In this document: positions 36,202 through 49,734 of the stretch, piece by piece
Numbering within the stretch: the first letter of the stretch is position 1
Layout of the letters: each line of letters begins with the position of its first letter
Origin: Trogon surrucura
Lineage: Eukaryota; Chordata; Aves; Trogoniformes; Trogonidae
Assembly (NCBI GenBank): GCA_020746105.1
Contig: CM036617.1
Location: 167,098,912-167,162,911 of the forward strand
Length of the DNA: 64,000 bases
Direction: 5' to 3'
The notes under the pieces: model-generated
Told to the model about the DNA's origin: nothing
Database searches by the model: none
What the model saw: only the letters and a program-made list of their open reading frames with translations
Made by a program: the position numbers and the translations under genes

Positions 36202-39200
36202 TCACTAGTAGCTTGATGTTAAAAAAAAGAAAAAAAAGACAGCAAACAATAAAAACAAAGAAAAAAAAACCCAAACCACAAAAAACACCCATCACAGAGC
36301 AGAAGAATATGAAAGGCCCAGTGCCTTCTGTAGGCAACACAGAGTCCAAAATACCCATTCCCCTCCAGCCTGTCCTGAAACAAATTATTCACGTAACAGT
36401 CAGCCAGAAGTTTGACAGTTCCCAAGTTTTTCTCACACTGGTCTTTGAAAGGCACAGGAAATTATTTTCAGTTCTCAAATAGAGAACTCTCTATCACCCC
36501 ATTATCTTAGCTAGCATGGCTTATTTCAAGACACGTTGCAGCAGAAGCCTGTACCAAGAGAGGCAGGGAAGGGAAGGGAAGGGGGGGGTCATGGCTGACA
36601 TCAGTTGTATCCGCTTTTCTAACGCGGCAAAGAAGTGAGAAAGCATCTAGAATGGGTAACTTCCAGGCAGTACCTGTCTAATGTTGCACTCCCTTTCTTT
36701 TAGAAAGGGAAAATACCCAGTTTGACTCCTTATCAACTTCACAAAAAAACACATTTTGGTCACTTAATTTTACAGGAAGAATTTTGTAATTTACAAAACA
36801 AATACTGCAAAGCTGTCAGCTCCCAACATCCAAATAAAGATGGGGCAGAAAAAAAAAGCCACCACATGCGCCATGCGCCTTACTCATAATTCCTTCGAAG
36901 GCATTACATTTTGAGAAAAACCTAGTAAAGTTTAAAGCTAAAAATAAACGTCAAATATAACTGTTAAATAATAGTTATAATGTGATTAAGTAGTTAAGAT
37001 TCCAAACAGATCCAAGCGCTTGGTAACCATTTATTTCTAGTGCCTAAAGGATCAAACAAGTCAGCTGTTTCACAGTGATTTGCATGCATAAACAGCATTG
37101 CATTAATTCTGCAGTCCATTCCACTTTGTTTCGAATCCTGCCTGAAATTGTTTGCTCCCAAAATATCTACCAGTATAGAAGATGCAGCTGTGCAAATTGA
37201 AACAATTCTGAGTTGAGGAACATTTAAAAAAAAAAAATAAAAATCAAGCCATGTTAGAATGGTTCCAAGCAAGTACGATTTAATAATGAAAAAACTATCC
37301 AAAGCTGGAGCACAAATGAAAATGAAGAATCTCTTACTTAAAATACACCATTAGGAAAAATAGGATTTTTTTTTTTTTTAAAAGAAGTGAATCTATACAC
37401 TCCTTCAGTTTCTCTTTAAAAGCCACATGTATCTGAGACTGCTACCCTACTAGCAATTTCTTTACTTCTGAAAGCCTCTCCTTCAGGTTTACACCCAGCA
37501 GCAGCACAAAGCCAATTGTTCTAGAATGCGGCAGCTCTCAGAAGTGGAGAAAACACAGGCAAGAACACTGTGCAGAGCCTGACAATGCTTCTCGCATTAA
37601 AAATGTACAGCCATCAATTCAGTTAAAGTCATTAATTGATGATACACAATTATTTCTAATTCAAATAACGAATATCTAATTTATGTACTTAATAAAAGCT
37701 TCTTTTGGGTTTTTTTTAGCATCTACTGAAGGGTCTCACTCCCATGCAGGTGAAGCGGTGGCTTGCCTTTTCTTTTTGCCTACTGAAAACCAAACTATTA
37801 ACTCTGTGGGAGGGAACAGAGAAGAGATCATGCTGTCAGCTACCGGTACTACTGGGCAGCAAGGATGACTGCATACTTGGGACTTCTTCAAACTGGGATG
37901 TGTTCCATATGCAACACAGGTTTCAAAACCTAACATAAAAACAACAAGAAAAAAATAAAAATCACCAACCTACCAAAAACCCCAAACCACACCACCCACT
38001 CAGCTCCTACAACAACACACAACAGCTCTCTGCTGGGCCAGTCATTTTGTAAAGCACTTCCAAGAGTGATCCCGTTTTACAAACGGCCTGTTAAAGAGCA
38101 AAGTAAACCAAAACCAAAGGGAAGGGAAGATGCTGAGACAAGAGCTTTCCTCTGAACTCTTCCAATCTCTCCGTGCCTCATCTATGAAATAGGAGTAAGC
38201 TTACTCAGCTCACAAAAAAAAAACATGGGCAATAAAAGGCATGAAAAGGTCCGTATGAAAGACGTGGTGTGAACATACAATATATTTACTCAAATGCAAT
38301 ACATGTGAAAAACTACTCACAGTGAATGTCAAAAAATATACCCCTTTTCATGTTCCCATTAAAGAGGGGGTTAACAAAAAAACCACAACAACCACAAAAC
38401 CAACAGAACCAATAGCACTTGACAATTTGTATAGGCTTACTGTTTTATAACATCTTCATATGCTCCAAAAACAAAATAAATCCCATAAATAATAAAATAA
38501 ATAAATAAAAAAAACCAAAAACATGCAAAAAAAAACCAAAAAGAGACAACAAAACCCCAAAAGAAACAACAAAACCACTGCAGGATGTGTACAGTAAAGT
38601 ATGATTTAGACATAAAATTTCATCCCCTTCAATGATTACAAAGTAGGAGCTCGGTGATCTCATTGCAAACAATGAATTGCTTCTGCTTTCTTTGAACAAG
38701 ATAAGTTATGAACATCTGGAATTCATCAACAACAACTACTGACTAAAATCCTCACAAACGCAAACCTCAGTGATCATTTTTAAAACTGGGGTCGGGATGA
38801 CTTGATTCAGTATCCTGCAGAAAACCAGAGCGATTATTGTCTGGGGGACGGGAAGAAGGAAATCTCACTGCATTACTAAGCTGCATTCACTAGATGAGGT
38901 GAATGTATGGCAAAACTTCACATTTTATCAAGATAAATGCATTTAAGTACAATTCATGGTCCCAAGTTTTCCTGACATTTCAAAGTGCCCAGATGTTCTT
39001 GGGATCTTAACCACGTCACCCAATCAAGAAAAGCCACTGTGAACTAAAATCTTGCTTAGATCAAAACCACTGAGCAAGATTCCACTAGAGATAAAACAAA
39101 TAATAAAACTACCGACCCCACCTGCATTTCATCATCACCCAAGACCACACATTTGCATTACTCCAATTGCTTGTAAGTTTACAGTTGTCTGAACTCGGCA

Positions 39201-40555
39201 ATCAACCTGGGCTTAAAATCTGGTATTTTAGTTATTTTTTTATTTCTTCATACTAAATGCACACAGCATACCCTGAGAAATCAGGTGTCACGGGAGTCTG
39301 ATGTTCACTGTCTGCCCAGAATACTTCATTTCTTTATAAACAATTTATTGTCATGAACTATAAAAAGATCATTTATGGGAACAGATATTTAAAAACTAGT
39401 TTAACCGCCAAGTGCTTTGTTACAGAGTATGCTAAAAGCACCAAAATAATGTGCAAAAATATTGAGGAAGGACTAAACTTTTAGGCTTTTAGTACTGACT
39501 TTTCCATCTTTAGCACTAATTTCAACTTCGGACAGAAAAATACTAAGAGCTGCATCCTCATGAGCTTTCCACCTCTTCTGCTGCTCCTGATACATTTCTG
39601 GAGACTTTCAATTAACTCCCTATTCATTTTTTCTAAAATTAACTCATATACAGCTTAAGGTCCCATAAAGACTTTAACTAGGTATTTGAGACAGACCAAA
39701 AAAAATTTAAAAAGAGAAAAAGAAAAAAGGTTAGGTAGAATGTCTTCTTTCTTTTCCGTTTGCCCGTTCCCCAGTGGAAAAAAGCTGAGCACTGCTTTTC
39801 TCCCACTTTTGTGTCCCTGGACATTGACATCTATTAAATACCTTTTATTGAGTTTTGAGCATGACGGATGGCTACACGACCAACCAGTAACACACACAGG
39901 AAAAGACCAGGCCCGTGAAACCACAAGCACTTTGAAACTCAGATTTCAATTTTAAGCTCTACAGAAAAAAATAAAGGCATAATTTACCTTGAAACTTTCA
40001 TGCTATCGTTTGTAATAGTTTTACAGAATTTATCGTGGTGTTACTTGAGTAGCAAATAAGCGCTACCTGTATAATTGTCACAATTTACGCAAGTTTTGTA
40101 GTTCTCATCTACCACTCGAAAAAATTACATGTTGAAAATATGATCTTCAAATGTCGATCTAACCACTTATTTACAAAAATTTAATGAAGTTCATCAAGAG
40201 TTTATTTTCGTATCAATTACAGTACGAGGCAAGCTTTTGAGAAAAGGGAGTGTAAAGTGTGAGCTCTTCTGGCCTGGTAAGGAAGTAAGCCAAAATGAAA
40301 TAATTTGATTGGCAAGGCAAGACTTTTGACCTCTCCTGTCCCACCCAATATGAGCAAGGCCAGAGGTCCATGAATTAATTCAGTGAGAGAGGGAAAACAG
40401 AAGACACCAAACCAAAAAAACCACCCGCCACAAAACACCCTCCTGTTGGCATAAAAAGGACAATAGTTTAAGATCTTTTGTACAGCACAGAATTAGTTAA
40501 TTTTGCCCAAACAAAGTCTGAAATGGTTTCTCAGCAAAGCAGAGCTGGCGCTTAC
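36202..40555. other. AT-rich DNA without recognised features
   Basis: There are many A/C-rich low-complexity stretches (36226-36290, 37941-38010, 38381-38580) but no island, CR1 or LTR. Chance-level open frames only. Confidence 0.3.
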
Positions 40556-40690
40556 CTTTCCAGTCTGGAGCAGGCGGTGCCCAGGGCTCTGCTCACGTGC
40601 CTGCAGCCAAGCTAAGGGGCTGCAAGGAAGAGCCCTTCGGCAGCCATTTTGGAGCTGCCCTGTCCCAGCTGCCCTGAGAATGTCATTAAG
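40556..40690 (-). promoter_or_regulatory. Candidate reverse-strand promoter and first exon
   Basis: The reverse strand carries a YY1-type AAAATGGCTGCC (complement of 40639-40650), then about 85 nt of GC-rich sequence with a CACGTG E-box, ending in a strong 5' splice site TGGAAAG|GTAAGCG (exon end 40556). A second AAGATGGCTGC lies on the forward strand at 40688, so transcription might start both ways. The frame from the reverse-strand ATG reaches a stop within about 10 codons, which suggests a 5' untranslated exon. Confidence 0.38.
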
Positions 40691-41740
40691 ATGGCTGCAA
40701 TGGGAGCTCCAGAGCAGCTGCTCAGTGACAGCACAGCAGCGGGTAAAGCAAAGCCCCTCCCTCTTTGCCACAATGCAACAAACTGCACAGGCAGAGGTGG
40801 GGGGGTGTGGGGGGGCGGAAGGGGAATGGCTTCTTTGCCAGGCGAGAAGTGGCTCATGCACAGCTGCAACGCTGCAGCAGCCAAAGCATCTCTGGTCAAG
40901 AGAAAACTAAAATAAGCCAAAAACCACCAAGAGGGAACCCTGCTCGTTCTGTGATCCAGGACTTGTGTCACATACTTCAAATGCTTCCCAGTTCCAGGCA
41001 CTTCAGAATCCACGTCGCGTATTAACAGCCACGGATGCAGAGCCGGATCACGCACAGGACCGATAAGCATCAAGGAACACTTCTCAAGAGCAGCCTGGCT
41101 TCTCTTTTTTTTTTTTTTATTTTAAAGATGGAAGGTTAAGAAAGTGATCTATACCTTCTTACTGCATCACCTATTTTGAAATATTGTGTAATATGAGTTG
41201 CCCAATAAAACAGTTAAACAGTTTCACTTGGGGAAGAAAAAAATAAAGAAAAAAAAAAAAGGAAGTTCACTTTATAAATCAGGAAGGCAGCAGAAACCTC
41301 AAGAACACTCCAGAACTTCACTGCCCACAGTATCTAATTCATGATGTCTTATGTCATACATTGCATAAGTTCTCAAAGAAGAGATGTGTCTAGAATCCCT
41401 TTAGCAATTTTGCTACAATCTTGTTGTAGTGATACCAAGTAGTTTGTTCCTGAATAACTGGTTTGGGAACATATATGGGGGATAGAGGGGTTGTCAAATA
41501 AACAATTTCAGTGCAAGCAGAAGTAAATGTACACGGGTTCCTCTCTAATATCTGTTCATTAACGCCAGTCACGTGCTCTCGGTCCAGGCAGCAGCAGATC
41601 AGTTCTGGAGGGAGCAGCTTTATATCTGCCTGACTTCATCCTGTACACCTCTTATACAAAATCCAAATATACCTATTTTAAAACAAAATGACTGCAAGAG
41701 GCCATGGGCTGATCCTGAAGGAAACTACTGTTGAATTATT
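40691..41740. other. Unassigned DNA
   Basis: GC content falls off from the promoter-like patch, with T-run 41106-41119 and A-run 41248-41261. No gene is recognised. Confidence 0.3.
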
Positions 41741-41850
41741 CATAGAACCATAGAATGGGTTGGGTTGGAAGGGGCCTTAAAGATCATCTAGTTCCCACCT
41801 CCCTGCCATGGGCAGGGACACCTCCCATGAGACCCAGCTGCTCTAACCTT
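41741..41850 (-). mobile_element. Short CR1 LINE tail, reverse strand
   Basis: Only the last 110 bp of CR1, inverted: CATAGAACCATAGAATGG octamer tail at the left, then GGTTGGAAGGGGCC and 'ctgccatgggcagggacacc'. This is severe 5' truncation. Confidence 0.9.
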
Positions 41851-42566
41851 CTACCAAAAAGTAGTCTTCGTGGTCAAAAATTACCCCAACACAGTAAGCT
41901 CACCCCTCCCAGAAGTGGGAGAACATGCCCTCCATCTACTTCTTTTATGAAAATGTCTAAACTTACGTAACTCTGCATGTCGGTTGCCAGCTGTAGCTGG
42001 TTATTTCAGGACTTATTAATCATGCCAGCAGTAGTTGCCTGATGCACTCATCAGCACTACAGTTAGTATTTCAAACTTGAAAAATACTGAAATACACCAT
42101 CTGGCTAATACACAAAAGGAAAAGCACGATTTGCAACACAAGAAAAGGCACATGCCACACAGATGTAAACAGCTACATTGACGATCATCATCTTTGGTAA
42201 TACCCTACCAATTCAGAGCACTAAATGAAAATATGTTTGAAGTTCAAATACCCAAAAGACAAGTGTCTCAAAACCAAATCTATGGAGGCTGAAGAACAAT
42301 TTCATTACAATTAAAGTTAGCCACTACACTTGATTTTTTAGTGAGTAACAGGTCTTGGTGAAGAAAAACTTAAGTTTACAACAAATTCACTTCATGCTGC
42401 TTACTCTGGAATTCATGCAGAGAACACCAACAGCTTATGGGGACTTACAGTAACTTGTAACATTTCAAAATTGCAACTTATGTATATTTGTCATACAAAT
42501 GAAATCCTATGTTTTGATTTCCACAGTAGCTTTCAGCATCAAAAGGTGAATTCTGAACTCCATCCT
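41851..42566. other. Unassigned DNA between two CR1 copies
   Basis: Nothing is recognised. Confidence 0.3.
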
Positions 42567-43390
42567 AGAACCACAGGATCACAGAATGTCAGGGGTTGGA
42601 AGGGACCTCAAAAGATCATCTAGTCCAGCCCCGCTGCCAGAGCAGGATCACCTACAGTAGGTCACACAGGAACGCGTCCAGGCGGGTTTTGAATGTCTCC
42701 AGAGAAGGAGATTCCACAACCTCCCTGGGCAGCCTGTGCCAGTGCTCTGGCACCCTCACAGCGAAAAAGTTTTTCCTAATATTTTTGTGGAACTTCCTAT
42801 GTTCCAGCTTGTACCCACTGCCCCTTATCCTGTCACTGGATGTCACTGAAAAGAGCCTGGCACCATCCTCCTGACATTCCCCCTTGACGTATTTATAGAC
42901 ATTAATGAGGTCACCCCTCAGCCTCCTCTTCTCCAAGCTAAAGAGACCCAGCTCCTTCAGCCTTTCCTCATCAGGGAGATGTTCCACTCCCTTCATCATC
43001 TCTGTGGCTCTGCGCTGGACTCTCTCAAGTAGTTCCCTGTCTCTCTTGAGCTGAGGGGCCCAGAACTGGACACAATATTCTAGATGTGGCCTCACCAGGG
43101 CAGAGTAGAGGGGCAGGAGGACCCCTCTTGACCTACTTGCTACTCCCCTTCTAACACACCCCAGGATGCCATTGGCCTTCTTGGCCACGAGGGCACATTC
43201 CTGGCTCACGGTCATCCTGCTGTCCACTAGAACCCCCCAGGTCCCTTTCCCCTGCGCTGCTCTCCAGCAGGGCAGTCCCCAACCTGTACTGGCACATGGG
43301 GTTATTCTTTCCCAGGTGCAAAATTCTACACTTGCCCTTGTTGAATTTCATAAGATACCTTCTCGCTCAGCCCTCCAGCCTGTCTAGGTT
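42567..43390 (-). mobile_element. CR1 LINE, reverse strand, with an open ORF2 C-terminus
   Basis: An 0.82-kb CR1 on the reverse strand from near the 'cctggacaggctgg' block to the tail at 42567. An open frame of 191 codons (43227 to 42652) covers the end of ORF2. It includes [36 protein letters not shown] and the R-V-x-x-H-W-x-R-L-P motif, and it stops where CR1 ORF2 stops. The long intact frame makes this the youngest-looking CR1 here. The endonuclease and most of the reverse transcriptase are missing, so it is not mobile. Confidence 0.95.
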
Positions 43391-43633
43391 AGAAGTTCAA
43401 CAAAAACCTAGGCAGGTTCTAATCCAGAGCCCAAGAGCTGCACTTGTCTAACACTGTATTCTCTAACACTCAGTCTTGGAGCTCGATATATGGAAACTCA
43501 ATACCTTGAACAGGTTTGAAAAGACCATAACTACTTGGGGGTAAAAAAAAAAAAAGAAGTCAGAGAACATTTTTAATAAGACAGTGAATACAAAAGCCAG
43601 TCACCCTCCAGCGGCTCCAGTCAATTGTCTTAC
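43391..43633. other. Short gap
   Basis: Nothing is recognised apart from an A-run at 43542-43554. Confidence 0.3.
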
Positions 43634-43669
43634 CTTGTCAGAAAGCTTCATGAACATGCAGAGGGATGC
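43634..43669 (-). CDS. Candidate small coding exon (unidentified)
   Basis: Reverse strand: a 3' splice site with a pyrimidine stretch (TTTTTGCGACTAG) and a strong 5' splice site GACAAG|GTAAGACA bound 36 nt. Only the phase-0 frame is open, reading ASLCMFMKLSDK, and both ends are phase 0. The candidate exon at 47154 upstream also has phase-0 ends. The protein is not recognised, and a 36-nt open segment is weak evidence on its own. Confidence 0.22.
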
Positions 43670-45844
43670 CTAGTCGCAAAAAGATCTAGCTGAACGGTAA
43701 GAAATCATACGCATTTACTCAAGAGTTCAATATACTTGGTTAACTCACAGAGATGTGCTAATGTGTTAGAAAATATTAACCAAACTAATTTTAAAATAAA
43801 ACCAGACATTTAGTTTAACCCAAAATCAGGAGCGAAATAACCCATCTGGGAATGCTTTGGTCCAGAAAATATTAAAGTCAACCTACACTACAATGGAAGG
43901 GTAGTGTGGGACTACAATTTCTTATTGCTACTTAGGGTGGCATCTATACAGGTTCTCTAAAAATCAAAAATAAACATGAAAATCAGTCACTTTAAAAAGA
44001 TTCAGAATGAAATTTAAACTTAACCTGTTTGGATGTCCCTTAAATATGTAATTAAAAACTCCAAACAACCTTAACTCTGCCCTCTTTTGATGATGTGTCA
44101 ACACACTGCAGTATCTTCTCAGCAAGTTCAATTACCTAGTTATAAATTAAATTTAAAACAGAGCTCCCATTTTCCAACCTTCTCATGAACATCAGACAAG
44201 AAACTCAAGAGAATGGCATCCTGTAATTTCTCTAATTGTTGCCCTGTGTAAGTAATATCGCCTCTCACATACCTCTTTCAAATATCATTAGCTAGAGTCA
44301 GACCAATGCACTAGAGCTCCTACCATGAAGAATCAAGGGGAGGCAGAAAATTCTGGACTTTCAGGCAGAGTTTTATGTCATTTCACATTACAAGGGTAGT
44401 AAAAGAGCAGCCAGAGTATAAATTATTTCTTTTGAAACCAATCTGCTACATATACATGTAGCACATTTCCTTGTGTACAAACCACATCTCATCCAATTTT
44501 CTCATTTAGCTGCTTCTTTTGTTGTTCTTTTATGGGGTTTTGTACATTAGTTAACTTTAAGTGGACAAAACAGTTCATACACTGATGGAATTCATGAGAG
44601 AGCACTACTGGTTGTATTCAGCCGAACTGAACTCTCAATAGACCATCTACTGAAACCCTCCTTTATTCCTATATTTACACAGGCCAGTAAGAAACATCTC
44701 AACTCTCGCTTAGGACTCCAGGAACTTTGTAGATAAAAAACTACTTAAACTACTGGGAAAAAGGAGGAGTCTGTGATGATAATGAGACAAGGTACACTAG
44801 AGTCCAGAAAGTCAAGGTCTGGACAACATTTGAGATCTTTCCATAATTCCAAGCCACCTGACGGTTAGACCAATGAAGGAAATTTTCAATCTATCACTTG
44901 AAGTCAGCAAGTATGTATGTTTATGTCCTAGTCTGCTACTAAACACATTTGGAAAGACTTAAGAATTAGAATGCAATGTCTTTTTAAAATGACCTTCTGG
45001 AAACTGCAAGAAGTTGGAGGCAAAGGTAGAAGGAACTTTCTCATCAGTTCCTTCCCACTCCCCCCCACCCCAACATTTCTTTACACTATGATGAAATTAA
45101 GGATAATGCTTAGGACAGCACAACATGATGGAGCAAACAGAAGTTATGTTAACAGCTAGCTGACGCATCCAGAGACATATCATTCATAAATCCTGTGCTT
45201 TAAGTGTATGAATTTACTTAAGAGGGTTTTTGCAAATTGGATCTAAAATTAAAAAATATTATTCCTATATTAAAAATATCCAAGTTACATATAGAAAACA
45301 AGCTCTGTTAGTTTACCTGCATATCTTAGAAAATAATTACAAAATATACTTTGCAAACACCCATCTTATTTACCAAGATCTCACATGATTTGATGTTTGT
45401 TCATGGAAGAAATAAAAGCTGGTAACTCACCAGTATAGTTTTTAGTCATTTATAACACATACAGCTCAAAATAAACCATCTTAAAGGGCACAACCTTCCC
45501 CCCTTAAAGTTACTCATAAATCCCAAAGACACATAAAGGGCATTTATATAACATATATACATAGTCTTCTAAGTTCCTCCACAGTGATATGATGGAAGCT
45601 GACAAAGCTGAGGATCAGGCATTTATTTAATACTACCATTACCGTTATGCCTTCAGCTACACCACCAAGAAATTATTAATAAATAAAGAGAGGTGGGGCA
45701 CACTCGCTGTCAAATAACACACAGTGCCTCAGTGACACTGAGCAAGGTAATGAGCGAGCAATGGACCTTAAGAATCCCCATTTCCTGCAGTTTTATAAAT
45801 GCTGCCTTGCGACTTTTTAATCGGAGTAACCTCAGGTCATCGTT
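43670..45844. other. AT-rich DNA without recognised features
   Basis: No repeat or convincing exon is seen. Confidence 0.3.
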
Positions 45845-45990
45845 AGCGCCTCACGGGCACATCGGGCAAGCGAGTGCGCGCACATGTCCAGTCCGAGGCC
45901 GCACGCTGAGGTGCCAGGCTCCACGCCGCTTGGGCGCACAATACCTACGCCCGGACTGGCAGCGAGTCAGTCCCCAAACAACGCGTAACT
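45845..45990. promoter_or_regulatory. Isolated 150-bp CpG cluster
   Basis: A short GC- and CpG-dense patch in AT-rich surroundings. On the reverse strand it ends a possible exon with GGCGTAG|GTATTG (exon end 45945). It could be a minor promoter like those at 32.0 and 40.6 kb. A forward open frame of 175 codons (45693-46220) crosses it without a recognisable domain. Confidence 0.3.
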
Positions 45991-47153
45991 GCCAAGTTCC
46001 CTCACTGGAGACAATGGTTGCCTCTCCTCACCCCAGCTGCCTATTTTCACAAAATCTGCAGGAATTAATTATCTCTGATACTTACTACTCTGTCAAATTT
46101 ATGGAAAGCCAACAAGTCTTTCACGAATTACAAAGGATAAAGCAGCTGACAAAGATCACACCAAATTGGACTACTATACTAGAAGTGAGCAGATTTCTGT
46201 TACAACTTGTAGGGCTGTGACACAAACATTTTTGTCAAATACCCATTTTGCAATTTTCTCTGCTTAAGCAAAAAAAAAGATAATTCGTCAAAATTGTGAC
46301 TTCTTGGCAAAATTCCTAAGTGCCATTTAATAAACTTATTTATGCATTTTTTAAGTTCCATGCAGGCATTTATTGCTGACTAACAGCATTCTGGTTTTTG
46401 TTTAATACTGTCTAGCATAACCTCAATTGAAAGCATAAAACAGAGCCACATAAAACTCAAATGCAGATGAAACTCTATTCTCAATTTTTTTTATTTTTTT
46501 GTTTGCATTTATATATGCATAGAAATAGTCAAGACAAAACAGATAAGAACTAGGACATTAACTGAAGCCAGAATATGCAACTAAAGTAAAAGACAAAAAA
46601 AAACCCCACAAAACAAACCAGCCACCACCAAACCCACAAAAAGCACCAAAGAAAACAAGACTTCCATTTCTGAATCACAATTCTATTGTTTACACCCTCA
46701 AAAGCTAGAGAATGTATTAATTTAGTTCGGCCTTTACCATTCTAAAAAATAAAAAATAATGCATTCTGCAGATCTAGTTTCTGGATTGCTTATACCAGTA
46801 CTTTACAGCTCGAAAATTGATCACACTCACTTCTGTAGTCTGATTTTTGAGCTAATAATGAACTTTAGTGATCAGATGCAGTTCCAAGACTTAAACATTC
46901 TACATACGTACTAAAAAATTTTTCTCACCTCCACTGCTACAAAATTAGGGAGGGAAAAAGTAACAAAAAAAAAACCAAACAAGAAAGGTGATAAACCTAA
47001 ATACACTATAAATAGTACACAAAATGTCTTCAGGCAAAGGAAATTAAGATCCCAAAGCACTATGCAAAATTTTGCTTTTAAAAAGATAACCAGAATTTAT
47101 GCTCTAGATCTTCCTGACTGAAAAATCTGTAAGCTAGAAAACTTCATAGTTAC
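45991..47153. other. AT-rich DNA
   Basis: Contains an 8-nt AG...GT pair on the reverse strand at 46929-46936 and A/C-rich stretches near 46590-46660. No gene is recognised. Confidence 0.3.
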
Positions 47154-47201
47154 CTTCTCTGAGATCAGCAACAAGGCTTTAATATCCAAGACAAGACCGA
47201 G
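47154..47201 (-). CDS. Candidate small coding exon (unidentified)
   Basis: Reverse strand: AAATTCCTGTAG 3' splice site, 48 nt, then AGAGAAG|GTAACT. Only phase 0 is open, reading LGLVLDIKALLLISEK, which would be a hydrophobic helix. Both ends are phase 0, so it can join directly to the 43634 candidate. The 49735 candidate upstream also ends in phase 0. The three together are suggestive but short, and no protein family is recognised. Confidence 0.22.
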
Positions 47202-49734
47202 CTACAGGAATTTAAAATATGAAGTATTACTCAATTCTCAACTTTATTTAGAGATTAAGACATTCTGTAACTGTCTAACTTAAAAAGAGCAGCTGAGTAC
47301 AGAGATCACTTCAGAAAACAATCTTTCTCTTTGCTTCTTAATGAGATGTCAAAAATCAAAGAAAAAAAAAAAACCCTCTTTTTTGGTTGCCCCACACAAC
47401 CAACCCCATCTTACTCTCCATCATGTTCTTGGATAAGTCACCGCTGTTTGATGAACAGTGTCTTACACCATGGTGAAAACAGAAGAGTGTTTTTTCACAC
47501 AGTACAGCATATAGCACAGTGAGTATAACTGAAATACCAGAATCACAAATACGCATCACGAAAGCATCATTTGTGTTGGCCAGCTTATGAGTGGCCAACT
47601 GTTTTGTGTGTGTAGGTAAATTTCTCAAAGTAACAGCACATACTAAAGACAATTAGAGTCCAGACACAGATTTAACTAAAAAAAAAAATATTATCAGTCT
47701 TAGATTTCACCATGCTTAAGAAAATATTATATAAAAATATATTGGAGAGGGGAAAAAACCACCACAAAACTAAACCACATTCACATATCAATAGTTTTGT
47801 AACTTGCAACTTATTTTCCTCATGTAATATATTTTACAAAAACTGTGATGTGTACCTGTGTAACTGTTGTAATTTCCAGAAGAAACTCATGATATAAACA
47901 AATAACTAGCCACAATATAGAAAAACACAAGGTGGAGAGCAAATGGAAAAAAACACATTCAACTCGCAAAGTGTTAAGTAAGAGCAACATACTGGTAAAG
48001 TATCTTTTGACTTTACTATCTACATCTCATAAATAACCTTGATATCTTTATCATAAACATAATTTCTGACAATAAGCCTAATTAATAATTCTACTACTAA
48101 AAACATCTAGATAGGGTGAATTTTGCAGTTTTACTTTTTTCGAGTGTTAGAAGGAAAATGGGGTATCTGTTTTAGTCAACTATTTTTCACTGTGGAAATC
48201 ATGTCTGTTTGTAACAGAAAATGTCTTCTTGCAAAAATCACAAACACAGTAAAATATTTAGTTACTAATTAGGAAACAGTTACTAAAATGGGATTTTTTA
48301 AATTATTTAACATGTAAACTGTTTCTGTTTGCCACATATACTGTAAAATGAGTACTCAAAAATTCAAGTATTTTTATTCATAGGTTGTCTCTTGGCTAGC
48401 AAGATCCCCTTCCATGCTGGGAGGAAAGCGCGTGTCTATGTTATACCTCATTTCCTGTCTTTATTCCCCAAATGAAAGTATTACTAAAGGAGCCCTTCAC
48501 CAGAAATCCAACATACTACACTTAACATTGATCTTCTGAGTACGTGAAATGGGCTAAAAAAAAAGCTAAAGCACGAGGCATCAGAAAACACGTCAGGATT
48601 AGGATCTTCGTGAAAACAGACTTCATAATGGATAGGAAATAAGAATTAAGAAGTGTCTCAATAAGAGCATCAAAATGATGGTTTCAGTCGATATATATAA
48701 ATTATTGTACCCTTCTGTGAAGCAATTCCATCATGATCAGTTTCAAGCCTACAGAACATTCAAGATAGTCTCATTAAATTAATTCATACAGCAAAATGCA
48801 ACACTGTTCCACATTATCACAGGAAGCATCAGTTCAGCACTGCTGTACTTGGTAGCAAGGTTGCAGCCGATAAAAAACCTTTTGCTCTAAACAATGTAGT
48901 AAGTCTACAAAACTAAGAACATAACAAGGACAACACAAAGATGTCAACATACTTTGAAAAAGAACACGCAATGAGCAATTACTTATAAGCAGTGACAAAA
49001 GAAGTTTTTCTCTACTTTCATTATTCAGCATTTACAGAAAACACATACTGCTATCCAATATTATTAGCACAATTCCTTTCTGGATTATATGTACATAGAA
49101 CTTGATTTGATACTTCTGGATCATATAAAATAGCATGATAACTGCCAAACTTAAGGAATAAAGAGCGAACGCAGTGGCCATGATTTCCGATTTGCACAAG
49201 TCCCTGTGCAGCCAGTAGTGAATTCATTTTTTGATGGGCCTGACAATCACTATAAGCCCCATTTCAGAGATCAGAAAACTGAGAAATTATCTACCCAAGA
49301 TCATATATTAAATAGCAGAGATTGCCTTTGGGGTTTTTTTCTCCCCTTCAGAGAATTCTCAGTATTTAAGCTAATACACTCTTCCATACCTTGTAGGACT
49401 GCACAAACCAGTACGTAGTCACAAAACCACACTTATTTTTTATGTTGACATCTACTGTTTGTGTAGAGAGTTCATATTTGACTTAGTAATTTCAGACTGA
49501 ATTCGAAGTTAAGGATATTCTTAATTTTTTTAATGAAATATTAAATAACTGTGATAATCACAACTAGATTAGAGTAGTTGAACAGATAATGGCCCCAAAT
49601 ATACTTTTACTCGCAAAAGAGAGCCTAGCAGCATACTTGTAGAATACCCTGATCTTGCTCCAATTCCAATAAATTTAGCCATAATGATACTGTATTTGCT
49701 TGTATAATCTGGGATAGTGACCAAATGCACTTAC
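47202..49734. other. AT-rich DNA, possible intron
   Basis: Several weak exon-like pairs are present on the reverse strand (for example near 47430 and 48960), but their phases do not fit the flanking candidates. No repeat is recognised. Confidence 0.25.

Noticed and set aside
36994-37302. 102-codon reverse-strand open frame
   Set aside because: No start context, splice structure or recognisable domain; chance-level length.
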